This document shows positions 17,588 to 25,318 of a stretch of DNA of 47,127 bases, in pieces. The first letter of the stretch is position 1. The number at the start of each line of letters is the position of its first letter. The DNA is taken from assembly GCA_903913865.1 (NCBI GenBank), contig CAIWMU010000266.1, positions 1 through 47,127 on the forward strand, given 5' to 3'. The stretch is from an uncultured Verrucomicrobia subdivision 3 bacterium. Lineage in GTDB: Bacteria; Verrucomicrobiota; Verrucomicrobiia; Limisphaerales; UBA8199. The position numbers were made by a program, and so were the translations under genes. Under the pieces are notes generated by a model. That model was given only the letters and a program-made list of their open reading frames with translations, made no database searches and was not told the origin of the DNA.

Positions 17588-17670
17588 AGCACTCGGTTGC
17601 TGATCTGGCGTTGGGAGGTGTTGCGACTGGCGGGTGTTCAACCTTCCCGCATTCGGGAACGCCGAAGGTG

Positions 17671-17759
17671 TTCTGCCATAAAGCCCGGGGTTACGCCGTC
17701 CCCGGCGTTACCCCGGGTATGGGCGGAAGAATCGAAACAACCACAACGTGGTTGTGCCG
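17671..17759 (+). repeat. Dispersed hairpin repeat, family 1, copy 4 (forward)
   Basis: Begins TTCTGCCATAAAGCCCGGGG, as copy 1 does, and ends GGTTGTGCCG. Conservation is high across the first hairpin and the AACCACAACGTGGTTGTG second hairpin. Confidence 0.8.
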
Positions 17760-17937
17760 GGGGAACGAACAGGTGGGACACCATTTTCAGGCTTGGTTGG
17801 GATCCAACACCGTCCTGTGACGGTCTTCAATTCTCCCGCAACCAGGTGGTATGAAACTCCGACTTTTTACCACAAACCTTTCAGGGTGGAACAACGGCGG
17901 AACGCCGTTCACGCAGGTCGAACAATCCCGGAGACAA

Positions 17938-17967
17938 CGGTTGGACGGTCCGCAGACCGTCCAACCG
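17938..17967. repeat. Perfect 13-bp hairpin downstream of the DUF2723 gene
   Basis: CGGTTGGACGGTC and GACCGTCCAACCG pair perfectly around a CGCA loop. It lies 14 bp beyond the stop of the minus-strand DUF2723 gene and could terminate it, but there is no T run on that strand after the stem, so it may equally be another dispersed hairpin. The rest of the gap 17760-17937 shows nothing recognisable. Confidence 0.6.
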
Positions 17968-17981
17968 CGTGACGATCGCGA

Positions 17982-20900
17982 TTACTTGCGGGGGGCTGCC
18001 GGTGCTCCGACCGCAGATTGGGTCTTGCCCATCTGCTCCAGCTGGTGCTGCTGCTGCTGGAACATGGCGTTTTGGCGCTGCTTGAGGTCCTTCAAGTTCT
18101 CCACCAATCCGACAACGGAACCGTTGTAGGGGTCCAGACGCAGGCAGGTTTCGGCCACGAGCATGGCATCATCCACGCGCTGGAACTGCATGAGGAGGTT
18201 CACGTAGCGGAAAACCGCCTCAGGGCTGTAGGGGCAGAACGCGAAGGCCTGACGGAATGCGAAATCAGCCTCCTTGGCGATCCGTTGGAATTCCTCCTGC
18301 GTCTTGGGCCGGTATTCGGCCGGGCACTGCGGGCTTAGGCGCCAGGCGAAAACTCCCGCGATGGAACTGCGGAGCTTGGAGAAGGCCTTCTGCGCATCGT
18401 TGTCGCGGATGAACTTGGCGTCGCCGGTGATGTTTCGCAGGTCGCGGTGCACATAAACCTTTTCAACCCAGGCGGCGATGTCCTTGACCGGGGTGTCGTA
18501 GTTGACGATGTCACCGGTGAGGCGTTTGGAATACTCCCTCCAGAAGGCATGATCCCGGTCCAGAATCTCGTTGGAAAGGGTGCCCAACGGCTCCCGGTTG
18601 ATCTTCATGATGATGCCGAACGGGGTGAGATGGGGATACATCCAGTCCAGCGGGAAGCTCTCCTCAACGAAGAACTCGTTCTTGGGATTGGCGTCGAACA
18701 TGACCTTGGTCAGGAGACCGTTGATACTCATGACGGCGATCTGGCCGGACACCTGAACGCGGTTGTCGATCACCCGGACGTCTTCGCCTGGTTTGATCTG
18801 GCGGGGCTCGTTGGGGAATTGTGCGTCGTGCTGGAGGCGCTTCTGGGCGTCACCCAGGTATTCCTGAAAGCAGCGCTGTGAGTCGTTGGGGGTCGCGATA
18901 TACATCTCGCGGTCGGGATAGACCCCGCCAAGGCTTTTGGCGATTTCCTTCGGATAAGCCTCCTCAAGCAAGAGCCGGTTCATGCGGATACGGGTGTGGC
19001 TCTGGGGATTTTCCTTGATGAAATCCTGGAGGTATTCCGAGAGGGCTACGCCCTTGAAGCGGTTGGTCTCGAAGAGCGATTTGACGTCCGAAAGCTCCCC
19101 GATTTCCTTGATCAGGCCTTCCTGCCTGCGGCGCAGGCTGGAGGAAGGGTCGCCATAGGCGAGTTCCTGCTCCACGGAAGCCTTTTCCTGCTGGGCCTCG
19201 ACCAGACGTTTGCGAATTCCCACCTCGCGCTCGATGATGTTGTTTAGGTCGCGGGCAAGGGCTTTTTTCAAACCATCCCCGGCACTGCCGAGCATCCCCT
19301 GTGTTTCCGGCTTGAGGTTCTCATACAGGTAGCGGGAAAGGGGGTCCTGATTGGTGCTCAGGCGGAGCTTCGTGGCCAGCGCATTGATGTCGGTGAAATC
19401 GGCCGGTTTGAACATCGAGCTGCCTGTGCGGCGCTGTTTCTCGATCGTGTCACCGAGCCCGGTGAACAGGTTGTCGAGCGGTGAGACGACCCGTCCGAGC
19501 AGGTTGGTCTTGTAATTCAGCTCTTTTTCCTTTGTGCCACGGAAGAGTTCCTGGAAGAAGGGGGGATCGATTTGCAAACTCCGGTTGTAGTGAGCACGGA
19601 TGTAGTTGAGGTAGGTTCCATCTGCGAGGGCGTTCTGCGTGATGATGTAAACATCGCGCCGGTTGAAGGTCTTGTCCTCAACAGGGCTGAAACTGCCCGG
19701 GGCGAAGCTTTCGCAGAAGATCATGTAGGTGGGGCAGAAGCGGCCCGGATCAGTGCCACCGTAGAGGATGGCGTCCTTGGTCATTTCGGGGTAGAGCGGC
19801 TTGCCATCCGCAGCCTTGAAGGGCGGGGTGAACATGTCATGGCCGAACCAGTAGCCGAAGTAGTGACCACGCTGCTCGTTGTCATACCAGTTGATGAGGA
19901 GGGCGTTGAGGGGCATCAGGGAGAAGACACCCAGGGTGATCGCCAGCGGCGCGCGCTTGCTGTAGATCAGAAGGGCCGCGAAGACCACAACTGTCATGGT
20001 GAGCAGGAGGAGACCTGCGTAAATCGGCAATCCGTAATATTCACCTCTGAAGACACCGGTGATATGCCCGAAGACCTGCCCGAGGCTCACTGAGGCACCT
20101 TCGCCGAAGTAAAACTTGGTGGTGTCTTTCACCAGTTCGTAAATGGCCAGAACCATGGCCACCCCGGAGCCGCAGATGGCCCAGAACCGGAAGGTCTTGT
20201 AGTGGGTGGCCATGAATGCCGCAGTCAACGCAAGGCCATAGCCGATCAGTGCCGCAACTACGGTATGTGAGGCTGCGAAAAACACCTTCACGAGATCGGC
20301 AGACGCGCGATCGGGCGGGGGGTTCAGGAGGATCATCAGCAGCACGCCGAGGCAGAGGTAAATCGCTGTGAGACCGATGATCCAACTCTTCTCCCGCTTT
20401 TGCATCTTGCGGAAGAACATGAACGGAACCAAAGCGAGGAAGGTGTAAACCCAGGTGAACTCGTCGGTAACGTTGCCGAAGAGCATCCCCATCTGGCTGA
20501 AGAAACGGCCGGATTCAGTCAGGAGGTTGGTCGGGTTCGGCTGCTCGTATTGGCCGCGGGTCAGGGCGTGGAGGAAACCCTCAACGGTGCGGGGGTAGCC
20601 CCATTGCATGGGCGGATCGGTCATTCCCGCGAGCGGCATGTAGAAGTAGAATGCGGCACCGAGAACCCAGAGAAGGCCCATGATGATCACCGGCTTCCAT
20701 TCGGTCAAAAATCCCTTGGTCTTTGCCGCGAGCCAGAAGCTCATTGCAAGGGAGCCAATACCGACGCTGTGGAAGATCAGAAGCAGACCGGGTTTGGCAC
20801 CGAGGTTGCGGAAAATATGTTCGCCCGTGACCATCAGGACGAGCATGTAGAGCAGGTAAATCACGCCGTTGCCGAAGAAGACATCGCGCCCCAGCTTCGG

Positions 20901-21605
20901 GCTTGCGGCAGCGATGGCGATCTCGATGCCGATGGCGGCCACGATAAGACTCTGGTGGTTCGTGAAACAGATGCCGAACATGAAGAGCGCCCAATAGGCG
21001 TAGCGCATCTGGTGCGGGGCGTGCATCCAACGCATCAGGCAGGCCAGCACCACCATGAAAGAGAGCACGCCGAACACGTAAACCTCGACGATCACCGACT
21101 GGCTCCACATGTAGCCGTTCAGACCCATGAGCAATCCGGCCACAACTCCGGAGATCAGGCATGTGGCATTCTCCCATTTGCCGGTCATCTCCCGGAGGTC
21201 TTCGATCCCCTCAACCAGCATGCTGCTGCCACGGGAAACCATCAGACCGAGAAGACCGCACGCCACGGCACCGGCGGTTGCCTCCGCCAGGGCCACCCGC
21301 CAGGCAATGTTTCCAATCGGTATGAGCACCGTCCACAGCCAGGTGTAGATCGTCCAGACCGGATAGCCGGGAGGATGGGGGACGCCGGCATAATAAGAGC
21401 CGACAGCCAGCTCGCCGGAATCCTGCAGCGTTAATTGGGGCGCGAGTGTGAAGAAATACACTGCCCACACCATTGCCGTGGTGATTCCAAAAGTCAGCCA
21501 GTCGATCTTCCTGAATAGCGGAGGGGCCTGCGTCGTTTCGGTCGCATCCACAACCGGTTTTGGCGCGGGCTTATTCCCGGACTCCGCTGCTATGTTTTTC
21601 GTCAT
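17982..21605 (-). CDS. Giant DUF2723 membrane protein, probable GT-C glycosyltransferase
   Basis: A 1207-residue protein. Residues about 35-590 hold around 14 hydrophobic segments and match the DUF2723 family. The first outer loop carries the family signature QDSGEL (D62, E65) then GVPHPPGYP; the acidic pair fits the catalytic site of GT-C (protein O-mannosyltransferase-like) enzymes. The remaining 600 residues are largely soluble, with a likely coiled coil near 780-840 (RKRLVEAQQEKASVEQEL) and a TPR-like end near 1130-1180, then a Gln-rich tail. Family knowledge suggests lipid-linked sugar transfer at the membrane; target unknown. Its own upstream region has a duplicated segment with dyads. 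Confidence 0.88.
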   Translation of the reverse strand: MTKNIAAESGNKPAPKPVVDATETTQAPPLFRKIDWLTFGITTAMVWAVYFFTLAPQLTLQDSGELAVGSYYAGVPHPPGYPVWTIYTWLWTVLIPIGNIAWRVALAEATAGAVACGLLGLMVSRGSSMLVEGIEDLREMTGKWENATCLISGVVAGLLMGLNGYMWSQSVIVEVYVFGVLSFMVVLACLMRWMHAPHQMRYAYWALFMFGICFTNHQSLIVAAIGIEIAIAAASPKLGRDVFFGNGVIYLLYMLVLMVTGEHIFRNLGAKPGLLLIFHSVGIGSLAMSFWLAAKTKGFLTEWKPVIIMGLLWVLGAAFYFYMPLAGMTDPPMQWGYPRTVEGFLHALTRGQYEQPNPTNLLTESGRFFSQMGMLFGNVTDEFTWVYTFLALVPFMFFRKMQKREKSWIIGLTAIYLCLGVLLMILLNPPPDRASADLVKVFFAASHTVVAALIGYGLALTAAFMATHYKTFRFWAICGSGVAMVLAIYELVKDTTKFYFGEGASVSLGQVFGHITGVFRGEYYGLPIYAGLLLLTMTVVVFAALLIYSKRAPLAITLGVFSLMPLNALLINWYDNEQRGHYFGYWFGHDMFTPPFKAADGKPLYPEMTKDAILYGGTDPGRFCPTYMIFCESFAPGSFSPVEDKTFNRRDVYIITQNALADGTYLNYIRAHYNRSLQIDPPFFQELFRGTKEKELNYKTNLLGRVVSPLDNLFTGLGDTIEKQRRTGSSMFKPADFTDINALATKLRLSTNQDPLSRYLYENLKPETQGMLGSAGDGLKKALARDLNNIIEREVGIRKRLVEAQQEKASVEQELAYGDPSSSLRRRQEGLIKEIGELSDVKSLFETNRFKGVALSEYLQDFIKENPQSHTRIRMNRLLLEEAYPKEIAKSLGGVYPDREMYIATPNDSQRCFQEYLGDAQKRLQHDAQFPNEPRQIKPGEDVRVIDNRVQVSGQIAVMSINGLLTKVMFDANPKNEFFVEESFPLDWMYPHLTPFGIIMKINREPLGTLSNEILDRDHAFWREYSKRLTGDIVNYDTPVKDIAAWVEKVYVHRDLRNITGDAKFIRDNDAQKAFSKLRSSIAGVFAWRLSPQCPAEYRPKTQEEFQRIAKEADFAFRQAFAFCPYSPEAVFRYVNLLMQFQRVDDAMLVAETCLRLDPYNGSVVGLVENLKDLKQRQNAMFQQQQHQLEQMGKTQSAVGAPAAPRK

Positions 21606-21644
21606 AAAAGTGCGCTTTATCAGCCGATACGATACCCACCCACC

Positions 21645-21845
21645 CTTTCAAAGCGAGTTGAATTTTTTTGATCGCCACAGGGAAAAGTCTCTCCAAGCAG
21701 GGACAAATCGACCCCCCGGAGTTCAAACACTCCCGACCGGAGGATGCTTCTGATCCATCCCTCCGTTTCTCAAAGCGAGTTGAATGCTTTGATAAGCAGG
21801 GGTGAAAATCTGTTCAAACAGAAACCAATTTAACGGTCCCGCCCC
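21645..21845. repeat. Two imperfect 75-80-bp direct repeats upstream of the DUF2723 gene
   Basis: Copy 1 (21645-21720) and copy 2 (21766-21845) share the order CAAAGCGAGTTGAAT, TTTGAT, CAGGG..AAAA.TCT, TCCAAGCAGGGACAAAT-like and GA/GG-CCC. Each begins with the dyad TCAA-AGCGAG-TTGA (TTCAA...TTGAA in copy 1). They lie 40 to 240 bp before the DUF2723 start on its coding strand, so they may be duplicated operator or promoter sites. The gap 21606-21864 holds no gene. Confidence 0.6.
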
Positions 21846-21864
21846 AAATCAACCCTCCCGGAGC

Positions 21865-22743
21865 CTACTTCCTGTCTATCTTGTCGCGGGCCAGTTGGAG
21901 GATCTTGCGCTCGCGATCCGTCAGGCTGTGAATGCCGTGTGTGGAGATTTTGTCGAGGATCGGATCCACCTCCCTGCTGACGAACTCCTCGGGGGAAAGC
22001 TCAATGGGGACCACTTTCTTGAGGCCGGCATAATCGGCCTTGGGATGGGCCTTGACGGTGACAAGGGGGGGCTTTCTGAGGGAGGGGCGGGGGATCTCTG
22101 GAAATTTCCAATGGATGGCGTAGCGGATGAAAAACACCCCGGCAAGCATTCCGCCCAGATGCGCGGCATGCGCTATGTTGTCGCCCCTAGAAATAATGCC
22201 ATACACCGAGAGCATGGCGCTGAGGACCAGGAGATACCTCGCGCGCATGGGGATGATGAAGAAAAGGAGGAGAATGCGGTCCGGGTAAAGAAGCGCAAAC
22301 GCCGCAGTCAGGCCGAACGCCCCGGCAGAAGCCCCGACCACCGGTCCAGAGATCTGGCCCGGGATGAGTTCTGAAAGGCATTGGAGCAAACCGCCGCACA
22401 CACCGCTGCTGATATAAAGGGTGAGAAAGTTCTTCTGACCAAGGCTCTCCTCCACCTCCCGGCCAAACATGTAGATTACCCATCCGTTGAGGAGCAGGTG
22501 CATCAATCCCCCGTGCATCAGCTGGAAGGTGATCAACTGCCAGAGAAAGCCGCTTTTCAAGCCGTCCAGGCTCAGGGCGAAGTGGGCGTTGACATCCACG
22601 CTGGGAAACCGCTCCAGAAGAGCCTGCAACAGGAAGGCGATTCCGTTGACCACAAGGACCAGCATGGTCGCGGAGCGGCGGGGCATGAAACCCTGCCCGC
22701 TCGTGAAACTTGGCTCCCTCATGTAATGGCGGTCATCCAGCAT
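21865..22743 (-). CDS. Rhomboid family intramembrane serine protease
   Basis: A 292-residue protein with six predicted membrane helices and an intact rhomboid active site: nucleophile S139 in GASAGAFG and H195 in AHAAHLGG, with the supporting H82 and N86 in the MHLLLNGW helix. It cuts transmembrane substrates inside the membrane. After the membrane part there is a cytosolic tail of about 75 residues ending in ILDKISTHGIHSLTDRERKIL, a small C-terminal domain often seen on bacterial rhomboids. It starts 41 bp after the ApbE gene and probably shares its transcript. An in-frame ATG at 22722 is an alternative start. Confidence 0.93.
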   Translation of the reverse strand: MLDDRHYMREPSFTSGQGFMPRRSATMLVLVVNGIAFLLQALLERFPSVDVNAHFALSLDGLKSGFLWQLITFQLMHGGLMHLLLNGWVIYMFGREVEESLGQKNFLTLYISSGVCGGLLQCLSELIPGQISGPVVGASAGAFGLTAAFALLYPDRILLLFFIIPMRARYLLVLSAMLSVYGIISRGDNIAHAAHLGGMLAGVFFIRYAIHWKFPEIPRPSLRKPPLVTVKAHPKADYAGLKKVVPIELSPEEFVSREVDPILDKISTHGIHSLTDRERKILQLARDKIDRK

Positions 22744-22783
22744 AGAATAAGCGACACAACATTAGACTCTATTGCCGCCCATT

Positions 22784-23743
22784 TCAAACCGCCTTTTTAA
22801 CGAACAGGCATTCTCCCAGCCCGCCGGGGGCGATTCTTGTCCCATCGCCGGACTCCATTGCGACCATGGCCCTCATGCCCGGGCGGAGGGATCGGATGTG
22901 GCCCATGGCGGATTCCCCGAGGACAAGCAGGGCGGTGGAGAGGGCGTCCGAATCGGTGGCCGAGGGGGTTGTGAGGGCGGCGAGGATGGCAGAGGATGCA
23001 GGGTTTCCTGTTCTGGGATCCAGCACATGGCCGAGTGTTCTCTCCCCGGATTTGAACGATTTGCCCCACACTGCTGAGACGGAGAGAGCCTCATCCCGGA
23101 GAGATATGGTTGCAAGGGGTGGACTTTCCCCATCGTGCGAGGGAGGTCCTTCAATGGAGATCTTCCAGGCTTCGGCATCCGGTGGATGGCCGATCGCGTA
23201 AACGGTGCTGGTGCCGCCATGCAGCAGGGCCGACTCCACCCCGGCCTCGCGGAGCAGTTCGGCGGCCCGTTCGATGGCGCAACCCTTGCCGATCGCACCC
23301 AGATCCAGCATCACGCCGGGCCGTTTGAACCGGATGGTGTGGTCGCTTGGGTTGAATTCCACCAGATCCATTCCGACCCGGTCACGGGCGGTCTGGAGCG
23401 CGGATGGATCAGGGAGGCATCCGGTGCCCTGCATGAATCCCCAGCATCGCAGGAGCGGGGCGATGGTGATGTCGAATGCGCCACCGGTCTCGGCGTGGAT
23501 CGTGGCGGCCTGACGCAGGAGTTGAAAGACGGGCGGGCTCACCCGCACCGGCTCGCGGGCGGCCCGGGCGTTGAGGTGGGCAATCTCACTCGAGGAGCGG
23601 AACAGGCTGAGTTGATCCTCAAGTTTGCAAATTTCCTCCAAAGCCTCCTCCCCGGCGGCGCGAAGGGCACTTTCCCGGGGGCCATGGAGCACGATTTCAA
23701 ATCGTGTGGCCATCGCGTTTCGGGCTAGGCGGAGCATCCCCAT
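22784..23743 (-). CDS. apbE: FAD:protein FMN transferase (ApbE)
   Basis: A 319-residue enzyme that transfers FMN from FAD to a Thr/Ser of flavoproteins, using magnesium. The conserved steps are visible: ATRFEI near the start, GGAFDITIAPL, LDLGAIGKGCAIERA, LLHGGTST, GHVLDPRTGNP and the metal-site region ATDSDALSTALLVLG. No lipoprotein signal or Tat signal is present, so this copy seems cytosolic. The start is odd: the ATG lies only 3 bp after the T run of the upstream gene's terminator and has no ribosome site. Two further in-frame ATGs (23737 and 23713) are possible. No obvious flavoprotein target is encoded next to it. Confidence 0.92.
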   Translation of the reverse strand: MGMLRLARNAMATRFEIVLHGPRESALRAAGEEALEEICKLEDQLSLFRSSSEIAHLNARAAREPVRVSPPVFQLLRQAATIHAETGGAFDITIAPLLRCWGFMQGTGCLPDPSALQTARDRVGMDLVEFNPSDHTIRFKRPGVMLDLGAIGKGCAIERAAELLREAGVESALLHGGTSTVYAIGHPPDAEAWKISIEGPPSHDGESPPLATISLRDEALSVSAVWGKSFKSGERTLGHVLDPRTGNPASSAILAALTTPSATDSDALSTALLVLGESAMGHIRSLRPGMRAMVAMESGDGTRIAPGGLGECLFVKKAV

Positions 23744-23746
23744 GTT

Positions 23747-23782
23747 AAAAAAAGGGGCTTCGCAGGCGAACCCGCGAAGCCC
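23747..23782 (-). terminator. Rho-independent terminator after the Gfo/Idh/MocA gene
   Basis: On the minus strand a perfect 9-bp stem GGGCTTCGC / GCGAAGCCC with a 10-nt loop is followed by CTTTTTTT. It begins 22 bp after the oxidoreductase stop codon and ends 3 bp before the ATG of apbE. Confidence 0.88.
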
Positions 23783-23803
23783 TGAAGAGTGGAGCCGGGC
23801 TGA

Positions 23804-25180
23804 TTATGACAGCGGCAGCGTGCCGTAGGTGATCGGGGCGATTTCCTTGCCGGCGGCATCGGTGATCTTGCGTGTCTTTTCGTCGAAGAGGCAAGCCATC
23901 TTGAGACGATCGGACATTTCAGCCAGCGAGATGACCGTCTGCACGCGGATGGCCAGTTCGATGTTCGCATTCGGCATCTTGTTGGTGCGGATGCAATCGA
24001 ACCAGTTCTTCTCGTGCATGCGGATGTCCTCGGGCTTGAGACCCGCGAATGTTTCGGGATCGATTTCGTCGGCGAAATCCTTTTCAGGCACCAATTCAAT
24101 CCGTTCGCCGCTGCTGCCGATGTTCATCGTGGCCTTGTGGCCGTAGATGGCAAAGCCGGGGCTCTTGGCGTTCACCGTGCTGCAGGTGACGCTGATCATG
24201 TAACCGCTCGGGAACTCCGCCATGAGTTGGACGTGCTCAGGCACATCGCGAACCGGTGTATCCGGCGTGTTCTTGTCGGCAAAGACGTTCTGCGTGGCCA
24301 CGGAGACGACGCGCTTCGGAAACTCGGGGTTGCCGGAGGCGAGCATCAGGGGGTGCAACCGGTGCGGGACGAGGTCGCCCAGCAGGCCGGAGCAATAGGG
24401 GAAATACTTGCGCCACCGGTGGAAGTGCTCCGCGCTGAACGGGACGCGCTTCTTCACAGGGCCCAGCCACGGTTCCCACTTGATGTTTTCCGCAGTGGAT
24501 TCCGGCTCAATCATGTAGTTCCACTCGCCACCCACGCTGTTGCGGCAGTAAAAGCCCTGACCCCAGACGAGGGTCCCGATTTTGCCACCCTTGATCAGCT
24601 CGGCGCACTTGTGCCAGCCTTCAGCGGAGGTGCCCTGAGAGCCGACCTGATAGATCTTGCCGGTCTTCTTCACCACATCATAGACCTTGAAGGCCTCATC
24701 GAGGTAGCGGGTCATCGGCTTTTCGCAATAGATGTGCTTGCCGGATTCCATCGTGTCGATGGAGATCTGGGCGTGCAGGGGATCGTGCGTGGCGCAGACG
24801 ACGGCATGGATGTCCTTGTTTTCCAGCATCTTCCTGTAGTCGTCGTAGGTCTGGCCCTCGGTCAACTCAGCCGTGTCCATCGCATACTTGCGGCGTTTGT
24901 TGAAGAGATCGCACGCGGCGATGATCTTGGTGTTGTTGTCGTTGGCCTTGGCATGGATCCCTTTCAAGTGATCCTTGCCGATGCCGAAGCCGATGCCAAT
25001 GACGGCCACATTGATCCGGTCATTTGCACCAACCACATTCGCGGAAGGGGCGGTGGTTTGTCCGTAAACCGGTGTGCGCAGCAAGGGAACCGCAGCGACA
25101 GCGGCGGCGGCTGTGGCAGTCTTCTTGATGAAATCACGGCGCTGAAGCCCGGCCGCGGAGGCATTTGGTTTATTTTCCAT
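23804..25180 (-). CDS. Tat-exported Gfo/Idh/MocA family oxidoreductase
   Basis: A 458-residue NAD(P)-dependent sugar oxidoreductase. The signal is twin-arginine (QRRDFIKKTATAAAAVAAVP, R14 and R15). The Rossmann fingerprint GIGFGIG is at 62-68 and the family EKP motif (CEKPMTR) at 153-155. The catalytic region reads GDLVPHRLHPL, with His as expected. Such exported members are abundant in Verrucomicrobiota and Planctomycetota, and many act on oligosaccharide sugars in the periplasm; the exact substrate is not shown. It ends at a strong terminator and stands alone as a transcript. A short palindrome lies just before the start. Confidence 0.93.
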   Translation of the reverse strand: MENKPNASAAGLQRRDFIKKTATAAAAVAAVPLLRTPVYGQTTAPSANVVGANDRINVAVIGIGFGIGKDHLKGIHAKANDNNTKIIAACDLFNKRRKYAMDTAELTEGQTYDDYRKMLENKDIHAVVCATHDPLHAQISIDTMESGKHIYCEKPMTRYLDEAFKVYDVVKKTGKIYQVGSQGTSAEGWHKCAELIKGGKIGTLVWGQGFYCRNSVGGEWNYMIEPESTAENIKWEPWLGPVKKRVPFSAEHFHRWRKYFPYCSGLLGDLVPHRLHPLMLASGNPEFPKRVVSVATQNVFADKNTPDTPVRDVPEHVQLMAEFPSGYMISVTCSTVNAKSPGFAIYGHKATMNIGSSGERIELVPEKDFADEIDPETFAGLKPEDIRMHEKNWFDCIRTNKMPNANIELAIRVQTVISLAEMSDRLKMACLFDEKTRKITDAAGKEIAPITYGTLPLS

Positions 25181-25203
25181 AAAAAATCATGATTTGAGTG
25201 CCT

Positions 25204-25216
25204 GTTACGTTGTAAC
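25204..25216. promoter_or_regulatory. Palindrome upstream of the Gfo/Idh/MocA gene
   Basis: GTTAC-GTT-GTAAC is a perfect 5-bp inverted repeat with a 3-bp centre, 24 to 36 bp before the start codon. It could be an operator. A dyad this short can arise by chance. Confidence 0.25.
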
Positions 25217-25318
25217 TCAACTGACGCAGACTAACCAAAAGTTATTCGCGGTCAATAGAACAAACAGAAGAATTCTGCAAACCGGAGGTGAAATCAGGGT
25301 CCGGGAGAGGGGTGTGGG

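Noticed and set aside
24014-25192. A 392-residue plus-strand open frame
   Set aside because: It is antisense to the Gfo/Idh/MocA gene, which has a Tat signal, Rossmann fingerprint and EKP motif.
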